Shown here one piece after another: positions 1-12,087 of a DNA stretch of 64,000 nt. The notes under the pieces are model-generated. The model searched no databases, had not been told where the DNA came from, and was given only the letters and a program-made list of their open reading frames with translations. The stretch lies in contig JAKSYS010000058.1 of assembly GCA_022925895.1 (NCBI GenBank), positions 88,373 through 152,372 on the forward strand, in the 5' to 3' direction. Every line of letters starts with the position of its first letter. The stretch's first letter is position 1. A program made the translations under genes and the position numbers. This stretch comes from Fragilaria crotonensis. Its lineage: Eukaryota; Bacillariophyta; Fragilariophyceae; Fragilariales; Fragilariaceae.

Positions 1-1819
1 TGATCGATGTGGCTTTTTTCTGATTTCCTCTGATTGATAACATGCATCAGATCACGAGTCATCGCCATTGCTTGTTTCACTTCAAATAAAAAAAATTCAG
101 TCAAGGCTGATCAATTACAAAACCTAGTTGTGTCGTTTTCCAGCATTGTCTCCCTGCTGCTTGTCGAGGGGAGCGTTCTGTGGTGACGATCAGGGTCTTT
201 TCTTTCCAACTCTGATGCCATTCTGTTGTTCTTATCCTTCTGTCATGTCAACCAGCAAGCCATCAAGTTCTACCTTTCCATCTGTCCTAATGCGAGCCAT
301 CAAAGCTGCACCTTGCGGGACACCATCAAGTTCTACCTTGCCATCCGCAGAACCAATTGACGATATCCCACCAGGTCTGGCCAGTTCTCCAGGGTATTCT
401 CTGTCATTCCTGTCATACTAATGTTGGGCTTTACCGGACCTATTGAAGAACCAACACCTTACAACAAATACCTGACTTCCGTGCAATTGTTGCAAGTCGA
501 ACTCGGAGAGTCACCCCATTTACCCGAACAAGTCCCCCCACAGTGTTTGGAGTCGGAGCTTCGCAACGTGCGATAGGTTCAGGGAGTCCTGTTGCCATTT
601 ATCCAGTTGTAACAATGGAAACAAAGTCACAACAGTAGTGTCGTTGCCAAGAGCTGCTGTGTGAACACCTGCTGCACTAATCAGCCAGGTATCACTTTAT
701 ATGCTGGGCGGAGAATACGACAAGGGCATTTACCCACAAAACCCCTTGATGATGTCGCCTTAGCCTGCACTGTGGGAAGCCTGGCTGCTGGTAGCCATCA
801 ATTGATCTGGTGTTGACAGGGCCAAGCTCAAAGAAACACCCAGCAGGCGCGCTTCAAGTTTATCAATTTCCTTGCTCTTTACCTCGTCTGTGTCTTGAAT
901 GTCAAAAGTGCTGTGGAATGTTGAAGCATCATGCATTTTGGGGTGCATGCTTTCTACAATGCTCAGCATCTCTTAAAGCCTCTGGGCTGCTTTTTGCTGC
1001 ATCTGTCGGCGATTTGGGTTGGGGATGCGCTGTCGTGCTGTGAACTGCTGGATTTGCACTCCGTCTTGTGACAACCAACCTTGATCCAAATCTTAATGAT
1101 TTCAGGGGCTGCGCTGTGCCACTCCTCGTACCAAATGTATCGGAATACAGAAGGCGGCCTGCATTCTTGCTATTCTTAAAACCAAGTTAGACCCCAGCCT
1201 CGTCACCGGCATCATCGTACTATTCTCGTTTACTGGTGGTCCCGAAGCGGAATTGTCGTATCAGTACCAATCTGAAAGGAATCAAAAAAAACTGCTGAGG
1301 ATCACCTGCATACTAGTGACGGCAAGACCTAGTATCCGAAGTACCGATAGGTCGAGTTCGATGATTGTTCATTGTTGTGTCATTGCGGTCATGATGCGTA
1401 TTCCGCGGCGCTGTTTTTTGTGATCGAAGGATTGACAAACTCGAGTACATGCTCTCTACTAGTGTACAGTTGTACTGGTTTCTACGAGATGACCCAATTT
1501 TCCATTGGAGCTGTCTATTCGTATCGGAGGTACACTTGCGACCCGTTTGGAGCTAGTATGGCTGGGTGCACGAAAAAAGGATTTTGGGAAGACGCGGTAG
1601 GCCTATGGCTGGGTAAAAAATTCGGATCCTTCTTGTAGCTCTGTGTAACCCTAGTACGTGACGTCAAAAAACGCGCCGTCCGATGTCTTCGCGCCATTAT
1701 TTTTCCGCACAAACAACACGAGGACCGTCTCTCGACGATGGTGAAAACGCCGTCGCTCATTTCCAATCTTTGAGTGCTTATCAGGTGGAGCCAAAGCGTC
1801 TATTCCCTTCTTCAATTGT
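1..1819. other. No recognisable gene
   Basis: I see no convincing coding sequence here. The open frames are short and have no family signature. The nearest thing to structure is a loosely repeated phrase around 250-350 (catcaagttctacctt occurs twice), which also creates the small open frame at 128-421. Confidence 0.5.
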
Positions 1820-4800
1820 ATGAGAATGCAGTCATCCATTTGGCTCCACCCAAGAGAAAGGTATCGGTTCATCAGAAGCTCCGTAAAGTACCTTTGTCGT
1901 GAAACTCGTTTCCGACACAAGTGGCGGACTGCTGACCACCTTGTTGCACTCTGTCATGAGTGGTTTACAATTCCAGAGCCCCTACAATTCAATGCCAATG
2001 ATCTTAATAATGCTTTGTTGAAAGATCCGGCATTGAAGCTAGATATGCAGGCAGAAAAGTCAGCTCCAAACCAGTTTGGGATCTATTACGATACCTACCG
2101 CCCAAAAGATACCAAGCGAAGAAATCATTGTTACTATCTGTGTGATCCAAATGGAAACGATCATGTCCAGAGTCCATCATTAGGAAAGGCTTGGTTTGCC
2201 ACTATCCCAGATATGATGGATGACATAAGGGCACTGGAACGTGCGACCCGAAACAAAGAACAACGGCAGTTTCCGCCCGATGTAATTGACTTGGTGTCAA
2301 TCGCAAAGAACCAAGAAGCAATCCAGTGTAAACGACAAAATAAAGAAGAAGAGGTTGAAAGAGCAGCTAAAAGACTTTGTTGTCAAGACTCTACTCCGAC
2401 AACTAGTCAGCATACCGAACAAGTAGTACCAGCATGCCGTCTTTCCAATCATACTTCTAGTAGCAGCAGCAATCGAGATGAGCAGGAGACGCCGACCAGC
2501 ATAACGATAAAGACGGAACAAGAGTCCGACACAAAGCCCCAGCTTCCTCCAGGATGCAATATCTGGTGGCAGTCGAAACTGGCATTCAAGCTTTTTAATG
2601 CCTCCGAAGACAAGGAGACTGTACTCGACCGAGTTGAGGAATTGATTGCCGTCCTCGACAACGCAAACTCATCTGCTGTCGCCTTCAAAACAATTGTCGA
2701 GGGTTTGGATTCTGAGGATGACGAGGACACAATGAGTGAGCACAAGAAAGAGGACATAAGAATGAAAGCAAGATACCTCGCGCAGGCTTACCGTGTTGCC
2801 ATTGAGGAGATGCCATTCAAGAAGTGGAATGATTGCTGCCGTGATGCAATCGATCAACTTGCTGCCGTTCATATAAAATACATAACGAACGAAAAGTTCT
2901 GCGACGATGGCATGTTCAGTTTTGTAAGAAGAAATTGTTTTCCATCAAGAGAAAGGGCAACAGAGACTTACCTGCTTTCCTAGAGGCACATCCTATTGTC
3001 GTTACTGTGATAAAAGAGTATGGCCGCGCGAATCTTACTGAGCTTTCAGTCGAGATGATGCATTCGTATCTTCACGATACAATTGTAAAATCGCTTGTCA
3101 TGGAACGCCTGCAAGGACAGAATGAAATAATCAATTGTGAGTTTGAAGAAGAGAAGTTGAATCTGTTCCAAGAGTACGGCTTAAGCTGTCTCTGTCGTAA
3201 GACGACTTACCAATGGATGTTGAAGCTAGGATTTCGATATGAAACACGTCGAAAGGGATATTACGTTGACGGACATGAAAGGAAGGCAACAGTTCAATAT
3301 CGGTGGGACTTCTGCGACCGATATCTATCGCTTGAGCGCAGAATGTTTCGGTGGATTCAAGTAAGTCTGGAAGAGGCGGAGAAACTGCAAGCGTTAGGCG
3401 AAGTCACAAAGGGCAGCGGATACAAGTACACCGACGAACTTACCGGAAAAGCAATGGTGGAGTATCATGTTGACACCTGCCGAGGATTCATGGATTGCAT
3501 GAACGAACAAACTATATTTGGCGGAAATCTCAGCGTGCGAATGAATCCGGATGAGCGCCCTGTCATTTCGTTCGGTCAAGACGAATGCATTGTCAAACAG
3601 TATTCATTTACAAACAAGAGTTGGACTGGGCCAAATCGCGAACAGGCACTGATACCAAAAGACGATGGCCTTGGGTGATGATGTCGGATTTGCTTCACGT
3701 GAGTTTGGGTTTGGAGTGTCGCTAACAACCGAACAACTCCAACGCGTGAATGCTAATAGACTTGGAAAGAAATACAAGGATGAGTCGGCGGCCAAGAAGA
3801 AACGAGGAAGCGAATTCAAGCAGCCACTTACCATAAGTCCCTTTGTTCTGGAGTTCGAGTATGGAGCGTCTGCAGAAGGATACTGGACATACGATTCAAT
3901 GGTCCTTCAATTGGAAGACTGCGCTGATGTTGTCACAACTCTGTATCCCCAGTACGACTTCCTTTTCCTATTTGATCACTCATGCGGTCACGATAGAATG
4001 CCCGAAGATGCGCTGCGAGTAGATGGAATGAACAAGGGATACGGGGTGAGCAAAACATCATGAGAGATAGCATTATCAAAGGTGAAGATGGATACCTTGG
4101 ACCACACAACCGCAGTCTCAATGTGGGCGACGTTCAATCTATGGTCTTCCGTTCCACAGACAACGGGCCATACTGGATGACTCCAGAAGAACAAGAGCAA
4201 ACGAGGAAAGATCATTTCGTAACGACGGTTACTACAAAGGAGCACACCAAGCCACAGCTGATTGAGCTGCTCCGGCAGCGAGGCATTGAGAATGCAAAAG
4301 GAAGTAAGAAACATATCAGGAACATGGCAGAGCGCGCAGGCATCTCACTCACTTACCAGAAACAAGATGTGCTTCAAGGCTGGGAAGGAAAAGCAAAAGG
4401 GATGGAGCAGATTCTTTGGGAGCGTGGATGGATTGATCCCAGTCAGGATCGAAGAACCTATACGGTTAATGGTAAAAAAGATTCGATGGGAGCACTCAGA
4501 AAAGACACAAGCCTTCGCTACCTCATGTCAAACCTCAAGGACTTTGAGGGCCAAGAAACGATGCTTCAACTCAAGGCAACGGAGATGGGCGTATTTATGG
4601 ATCGAACTCCGAAATGCCATTGTGAGTTGGCTGGAGAGGGGATTGAATATGCATGGGGATGCGCCAAGAATCATTATCGAAGACAACCTCTGAAGGACAA
4701 GCGCGGAAAGGACAACTTCCGAAGGACAGTGAGAGCATGCTTCTCACGAAATGTGGTGACAACAGAGCGAGTACGACTCTTTTCACAACGCGCCCGAGCA

Positions 4801-5013
4801 TACATGCAAGCATATCACAAAATACGACACAAGCAACTTACCAATTCAGCAACAATGGACTCCGGCATCGACGACGACTCTGCGTCTCCAGTGAAGGTAG
4901 AAAAGGTGCTGAAAGAATTCAAGACACATAGATGCGCCATGGACTTCGACAGCAGCTTCTGTAAGGCTGTATTCCTTAACGATGCTCGTCCTCAGGGCGA
5001 TACGGAAGCATGA
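1820..5013 (+). pseudogene. Frame-broken IS630/Tc1-mariner-like DDE transposase
   Basis: One long transposase-like reading frame is split into four overlapping pieces (1820-2983, 2935-3678, 3665-4063, 4060-5013), and conserved sequence continues across each join. The first piece is a lysine/acid-rich N-terminal region I do not recognise. The second has a YYVDGHER block of the kind seen before the catalytic domain in eukaryotic IS630/Tc1-like transposases, then FGQDE, the probable first catalytic Asp. The third carries FLFDHSCGHD (second Asp). The fourth ends with GEGIEYAWGCAKNHYR, matching the IExxW context of the third acidic residue. Between the second Asp and this Glu lies a SAP-like stretch (LIELLRQRG...GSKKHIRNMAERAG). 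Breaks fall near 2930, 3670 and 4045, so as written no full-length transposase can be made. The DDE assignment is from motif recognition; I could not find terminal repeats. Confidence 0.7.
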
Positions 5014-5831
5014 TCGTCGCGCTTCATGATTCTTGCGTTTGTGTTGTTGGTGTCGAAACTGAAATCTTTATGACATGCGTCTTCAATGATGCCATTTGTC
5101 TACGGTAGTGGCAGTATTAAAATCTCGTACTATTTTTTTTGTATGAAAGCCTACTAAGCCTACTAAGCCTACTTGAGTCACTCTGATATTGTACCCAGCC
5201 ATATGGCTATAGTATGATATTTATTTAGTTTTTTTGCACTCCGATTCTTTCATCACGTATCACGTCAAATGTCGTGCTCTATTGCTGTTGACATTGATCC
5301 TTGATTATCTTCTGATCAGGACCACCTCCCGCGTGGCCTAAGGTCTCAAATTGACCGCCATGAGTAGCTATGATGAGTGGGATCAAAATCTACCCACGCG
5401 GAAAACACACTCCTGCATATGTTTTCTCAATATACACGTCAAGCATGACAGTTTGCCATGCTGTCAACACTGCGCATGTTGATCCCCAAATTCAACATGA
5501 TTGTTAAGTTTCGGTCCAGCAGCCAGCAGTTGACAAGAAGTCTATCAGAATATAATCATTCAACGTTTTGAAGTTGACTTTGACCACAAGGTGCCTCATG
5601 GAGGCATGATGAGCGTCAATGGTGTTCACTCATTGTGAGCGTACATTTTCGTTCATTTGAATTTCGTCAAGTATTCCCGTATACAAAAATACTACATCGT
5701 TGTATACAGATAACTACTCAAGGAGTTTCCTTCCATTAATGGCTAGCTAATTTAATTTATATGAGTGCTACGGTGGCTACCCAAGGTACTTTTTATCTGC
5801 ACCCAGCCATATCATACAGCACAGAGTAGTG
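5014..5831. other. Intergenic; short tandem repeat only
   Basis: No gene seen. Around 5148-5172 a short tandem repeat of cctactaag occurs about three times. The right end abuts the first repeat of the DIRS-type element. Confidence 0.5.
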
Positions 5832-6058
5832 CTAACCATGCCCCAAGCTACGAAGGTACCCAAGACTGACAGACGAGGAACCGGTACACCATTCATTTAT
5901 ACAAACACAGCAACGGTATCAATTCTTTTGAAAAGTCATTTTCAAGAATCGGCACTTTGGAGCAACATCTCATACATACGTCGAACGAGAATAACAACAG
6001 GTTGAAGAGAAAAGACTGATCATCTTTTGGACCCGACTGCGTCGTTATTTTTGATTTC
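5832..6058 (+). repeat. Split direct repeat A1 (5' end of DIRS element)
   Basis: Starts ctaaccatgccccaagctac and ends gttatttttgatttc. It is identical by eye to 14104-14330. The following leader to about 6450 contains a G9 run near 6211-6219 and no convincing coding sequence. Confidence 0.9.
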
Positions 6059-6449
6059 GTCTTCGCTCCGCGTTGTGTAACACGCCTTCAGCTCGTGTGT
6101 TATTGCTTTTATCGGTGGGTGTCATGTCTGCTTTGTTTGGCCTTTCTGCGGGTCGCCCTCGGGCGTCAAGCCCCACTGATCGTGGAGCGGAAGGTATGTA
6201 TCGTGGACGGGGGGGGGTGTTGTTTTGTCGTCGCGTTCTGGCGTCAGTCTCTGGAAAGGGAACGGGTCTGGGCTTGGTGTTTCGTTCTGCGGCGGTGTTA
6301 TCGGCAAAGCTGGTCACAAGATGTGCGTGATGACCGATTGCACAGTCGGTGCACGTTGGACGGAAGGCAGTATTCCCAACGCTGGATGATGGTAGCGACG
6401 AGGCTGTTTTCATTGTCAGCAATGCCGGGGCGCTAACGACGTTCAGTCA

Positions 6450-8341
6450 GTGCACTTAAGCCCATGTGTTGGTACCCTGAAACTTGGCACAAATTTGGAC
6501 CGGTATTTGGAAGAGAGACGCGAAGTGTTAGATTGGGAAACACTATTCAATGGGATTAACGCTCGAGTAGCGGGACGCGAAGGACAAGTTGACGAAGAAG
6601 ACTTCGAACGAATCTCTCGTAAGTTGGATGGAGACTTAGCCATTGGAATGACCCCATTCAAGAAACGGCCTAAGTTGGAGGTGGTTTCGCCTCCGGAAGA
6701 ATTTGAGGACATCTCGGAATTTGCTCTTGAAACGGCTGTTGAGTTGGGCGATGACTTTCTCAACGATGGGTCACTAAGAATGGCAATTCGGAGTCTTGGA
6801 GCGGGGCTCCAATCTATTGGTAATCGTGCGGATAGCAATCGCAGTGCGCTTCGCGCGCTCGCTTACGAGACGAGGGAGGAATTGGAGTTGGTGGATCTGC
6901 AATTGTCCAAACTTAACAGCTTGTTAGGCAAACGCGGTCAAGACGATGGGACTCTTTCGGCTTTCGAAGTGCTCAGGGAACTGGAAGAGCAGGTGGAACG
7001 CTTGCGAAACGCTATTCAACCAGCCATCGTGTTGGCAGCTGATGCTTCCGAGCAATCTGAGTCGATGAAGCGGGAGATTTTTGACACCATGCAAAAAGGG
7101 CTGTGCCCCCCTATTTCATCTTTATCGTCTTTACTCAACCGATGAGCATACTCCGGGTAACTTGCTAAACCAACGCATTCGAAAACTGGAGGCAGGAGTG
7201 TTGGAGTTGATGTCTAAGGTGAACGACTCGGGTGGGCCGGTGTCTATTTCGTTACCACCTTCTCCAGCTCGCACTGGAGCACAATTCGGTTTCAGTTTGA
7301 GCAACAACAACAACACAGACGTGCCGAGTAGTGCAAGGAATCCCGAAGTACGTTTTACAGCCGGAGGAGTAAACGAGCCAGAATCGATGGCGAAACTTTT
7401 GGGGATGGAGATCCAAATCCACGAACTAAAGAACCAGATGCAAGCAAATGCGGTGACTATCGGAGGAAAACTTTTTAAGTCGCGCGCGGACGTTAAATCT
7501 TGGTTGGCTGTGCACGCTGGAGCGTCAGGGTCGTATGTTTTCTTTTCGGATATTCATTCTGTCATGGCGCTCAAAATGGGTGTCACCTTAGATGATGCGG
7601 CAGCGGACGCAGATTTTGAGAGTAAGGTTCGCAAGAACGGATACGCTCACACGGAAGAAGCGAGAGTGGCATCCTCTTTCTCGCGAAGTCTGCCTTCATT
7701 CTTTGGGAAGCCTACGCCCACGGAAGCGAGGAAGCTGCCTGCAGTCAAGAAGCCAGAAGACTGGGAACCCAAAACGATGGGTGATGGAGCGCGAGCAGTG
7801 TTGGATAGGGGCTTGACGGCGGCTGCGAGGGCTACTGTCTAGTGCCAGCGACTTCTTGGTGGGTGAAGGTTTGTTGGTAGCCCAGGCCACCATTCAAGCA
7901 TCGGTCAAGTTCATGACAGATCTATCGACCTGGATGACGCGAGAGTACCTTGAGCTGCTCAAGCGTGGAGGTTCAGAAACTGAATGTTGGGGTCTCATCT
8001 CGCATTGCGTGCGTGCGGTGTTTGAAGACCTTCATGAAGCAAGAATGCCTGGGCGAGGACCTCACATGACTACTGCCGATCGCGCCGCCTCAAGCGCATG
8101 GGGGTGTTTCCAGGCGCAGTTGAAGATGCAGGAGTTTGAGAAAATGGGCTTCGGAGCACACCCCACGCTCAGTTACATCTTGAACATTCACTTGAGGGAT
8201 CACACGGTGTCTCGAGCCACGTTCGATCGTTTGGTGACTCGGTTGGAGGCCGTTGAAGCGGCAGTGAAGGTGAACACGAACACGATTCGCAACACGTCGT
8301 CCAAAGTGGGGGAGATCAAGAAGGTGGCGTTGAAAAGCTGA
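6450..8341 (+). pseudogene. gag-like ORF of DIRS element (two frame breaks)
   Basis: Three consecutive open frames (6450-7145, 7081-7842, 7856-8341) read as one acidic, heptad-rich protein when joined. The first has several helical or coiled-coil-like stretches. The second contains an alanine/lysine-rich domain with a GGKLFKSRADVKSWL phrase. The third continues directly from sequence upstream of its apparent start (LSSASDFLVGEGLLVAQ can be read across 7832-7880) and ends in a heptad-like tail. No zinc knuckle is visible. Position before RT and size fit the capsid-like first ORF of DIRS elements, which is poorly conserved in sequence, so the assignment rests on position. The open frame at 6450 begins at GTG. 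The true start may lie upstream or be spliced in. Breaks fall near 7095-7145 (close to a C6 run) and near 7835. Confidence 0.6.
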
Positions 8342-8392
8342 CAAAGTGCAGGGAGGGAGGAAAATGAAGTCGGAAGGGTGACTAATCGCCCT

Positions 8393-11300
8393 ATGTCTGC
8401 TGGAGTGGATCAGATGATCTCCACCAGACTCCAACTACATGATACGAATAAAGTTAAACTTTCCTTCGTATCCTCCTCTGACCCGCAGGTTTTTTATCTT
8501 TTTGTTGGTCGAAAGGCGCAGGTAGAATGGATTTTAAGCGAAAAACCGTTCGTGGCGAGACGAGAATGTGACCCTGTGTTGGTTTCTCCTGCTAAAGCAT
8601 CTACTGTCACTCTTGCAAAAGATAGTCCGGTGGACGTCTTAATCTTTGAAGGGAAGCCTCCCAAGTCCGATGACCTGGTCTGGGAAGCAATCGAGGTTAG
8701 GAGAATTGCTTGGATTGACGACACAGGAAGAGGCCGATTCAGGTGGGACAACAAGGTGGGTTGGCGCATTCACCGTCGTTCAATCAGCCATGCAGCGATC
8801 GGCGGGGTCACCGACGGGATTTTTTCGGTGTTTCTTGCGAGTCGTGTGGAAGAGGACGTCGGTTGGTGTATCCCAGCGACAGGGGTGCGAGCGACATTAA
8901 GCCGAGTGGTTGATCCTACGAAGGGCGGGCGAGCTGTAGATCCGCCAGTGGCTACCACTGGATCGGTGGAAGCAAGGAATACTGCGAGAGGTCTATTGGA
9001 GTGGAAGAAGAGATTCGATAAGGTTTGTGTCCCAACAGTTTACTCAAAGGATAAGTGGGCAGTGCGGAAACTGAGCGATACCGAGCTAGTCGATGTGTTG
9101 GACCTCCCGGGAACGATGAGGAAGAGGATGAACAGTGGGCAGTTGGCACAGTTGAGCAAGTTGAAGGTTCCAGGAAAAGTGATGGCGGCCGTTGTAGAGT
9201 CTTTGGTAACGTTGGTAACGGACGGTCGAAAAAGAGATGACCTTACACTAGCCGTTAAGAATCTGTCGAGGAAAAGACCGATGGAGGAGGCGCAGGGTGC
9301 CAGTAAGAAAACAAGGCACCTCGAAGGTGACTCGCACTTTGAACAAGCTAAAATGACGAAAGGCAACGGTGAGTCAGAGACGACAATCTCGATTGCGAGG
9401 GTTGAAAATGCTGAAGCAACGGCGCCGGTGGAATTGTCCACGGTTGTTGACAAGGCTGTCAAGTCGGATGACGCGCCGGCTCCAGTACATTTGTTTGATC
9501 GGAGAGTGTTGGAGGCTTTCCCTTTTGTTATCGATAGAGAACGGAATAAATGTGGAGGGAAGCTAGGTTGGGTCGAAGCGCTGGAATTGCTACGCAGTTT
9601 CTGCCTGCACATTTGGAAGCGTAAGGTCCGACGGGAGTTCGTCGAATGGTTGACAAGTCGTAAGAGCACGACAATTGATCTGATAAGCATGGAGAAATTG
9701 GGATGGGACGCGTGTCGACGAGTGGATGGAGCGTCGTTCTGGGAGTGGGACTGTGGGTCTACACCCTTATTTTGGAGGTGGCCCGAAGTCTTTCAGCGGG
9801 ATATCTGGCAAGGTGCTGCCCCAAGGTTTGTGGGTGCACCGCCGACTTCAAAAGAGGCTCAACCAGCGTATGAAGATATGAAGGTGCGAGCGAAGGTGTC
9901 AGCCAAGCTGCAGAAAGTTGTTGATCGGGGGTACATCGAGATCGTGGAGGATGCAGAGAAAGTTAAGTCGTTCATGTTCATGTTTGATGTGCCGAAAGGA
10001 GATTCAGACATCAGAATGGTGTATGATGGTTCACGCAGTGGTTTCAACGAGTCGATCTGGGCGCCCTGGTTTGCTTTGCCAACGGTGGATACAATGACCA
10101 GAACAGTGTTGACAGGAGGCTGGTGCGGAGATCGCGATTTCGGCGAGATGTTTTTGAATTTCATGTTGCACCCCGAGGCAAGGGTTTACTGTGGAGTTGA
10201 TCTGGCACAATTAGATCTTACTGTGCGAGGCCCGGCTGCCAGCAAGGCTACGTTGATTGGATGCTGGACTCGAAATGCGATGGGGCTTCGGTCAAGCCCA
10301 TATTTGTCTGTACAATCCGTCACGAGGATCAAGCAAGCCTTCTTGGGGAACCCCTCGGATCGGGAAAACCCTTTTCATTGGGAAACAGTAGGTTTGAACC
10401 TTCCGGGATCCGAAGGATACGACCCATCAGTGCCGTGGATATCTAAGTTGAGGTATGACAGGACCATCGCCGTTGACCTACACATATATATTGATGACGT
10501 GCGGATTACAGGCCAGTCAAAGGAGTTAGTTTGGAGGGCTGGGTCGCGGGTGGCTAAACTTTGCAGTTATTATGGGCTGCAGGATGCGCCAAGGAAGCTC
10601 AGGGAGCCTAGTCAGACTCCTGGCGCTTGGGCTGGCTCAGTGGTGGCGACGGACGGAGGATGTGTCACAAAATTTGTGACGGACGAACGCTGGGGGAAAA
10701 CTCAAAGGAGTATTCGATGGATCGCGAGCAAGTTGGGCATCGCCGGCGACGACTGGAGTGTTGGGTTACCCGCAGATGAGGACGAAGGAAGGATCCCGCA
10801 GGGGAAGATTCCTCACAAGCAGGCTGAGCGGATTCGAGGGTTCCTGATCTACGTCTCACGTACCTACACGGCAATGGTGCCTTATCTCAAAGGATTACAC
10901 CTGACGCTGGATTTTTGGCGAGGCGGGAGGGACAACGAGGGTTGGAAGATCATCGGAAGGGAGGAGGAAGGGAATGGGAACAAAATGCGTTGTTGTCGAG
11001 TAATCGAAAGGCTCCGCGTTTCGTGTCGGTTGCACCAAGGTTAACGCATGACATCAAAGCGTTAATGGTGTTGACCGCGTTTCAAGAGGCGCCCCGCATG
11101 GAGGTACGAGCAACTAGCACGGCAGCGGCCTATTTGGTGGGAGATGCCTCAGGCTCGGGGTTCGGAGATTGTCTATGGGTGCAAGGTGAGGAAGGCATGA
11201 ATATAGCCTTCGGTTCATGGGACAACGAGGTCAGCGAGAGGTCGTCTAACTTCAGAGAAGGATACAATCTCGTGTTGCGCCTGGAAAATTTGCTTCATGA

Positions 11301-12087
11301 AAAAGCAATGTGTCGAGGAACAGAGCTTTGGGTGTTCACGGATAACGCGGTGGCGGAAAGTGCTTTTAACAAAGGGGCCAGTAAGTCGAAGCTGTTACAC
11401 GAGCTATGTGTGCGGCTAAGAAAGGCAGAAATGGCACATGGTCTGCACATCAATATGGTCTGGATCGCGGGCACGCGGATGATTGCCCAAGGTACTGATG
11501 GGTTATCAAGGGGAGACCTTACCAGTGGAGTGATGGCTGGCGACAGTTTTCTCTCCCACATCCCTTTGAATCTCGGGGCTTTTTCACGTTCCATGGCGCT
11601 ACAAGAGTGGCTTGAAAGTGCACTACCTCGGGAATGGCAGTGGCTAAAGACAGGAGAGGATTGGTTCAGACTCCCTTTTGGTGATGGGATGGGTCGATAT
11701 GTCTGGGATCCCCCCCCGGTTTTGGCCGACGTGGCCTTGGAACAACTTTGTGAAGCAAAATTGATGCACCCCTTTTCGAGTCATTTGTTCGTTTGTCCTT
11801 TGTTGTTAACCGGGCGTTGGCGAAAGCAGTTTCTGAAAGCTGTGGATGCTTGGTTTACTGTTCCTGTCGGGTCCGTTGTGTGGGATAACGCTTGTCACGA
11901 ACCTGTTTTGATCGGACTAATGTGCCCACTTCTTAGACATAGTCCATGGTCGGTCAAGCGTCGGAGCGCAGAAGTGGACAAGTTCCGACATACGATGTAT
12001 TCTATGTTCCGGGATCGTGACCCAGCTACACGGAGTTGTCTGCGCAAATTTTGGTTTTCAGCGTGGAGTGAGTCTGGGATCATGTGA
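8393..12087 (+). pseudogene. Reverse transcriptase-RNase H of DIRS element (one frame break)
   Basis: The frame 8378-11044 (first ATG 8393) carries a long N-terminal region and then an RT domain: MVYDGSRSGFNESIWAPW near 10015-10068, VYCGVDLAQLDL near 10188-10220, and the catalytic YIDD box at about 10487-10498. The RNase H domain follows in another frame (10915-12087): GDASGSGFGD near 11140, a Glu in SNFREGYN, an Asp in VFTDNAVAESAF, and GTDGLSRGDL. The change of frame lies around 10960-11000 in a G/A-rich stretch. RT with RNase H but no integrase or aspartic protease is the DIRS arrangement. The end overlaps the recombinase frame by about 70 bp, as is usual in these elements. Confidence 0.85.

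Noticed and set aside
128-421. 97-codon frame at the left edge
   Set aside because: Ser/Pro-rich with no family signature; starts at a non-ATG codon; contains a short internal repeat.
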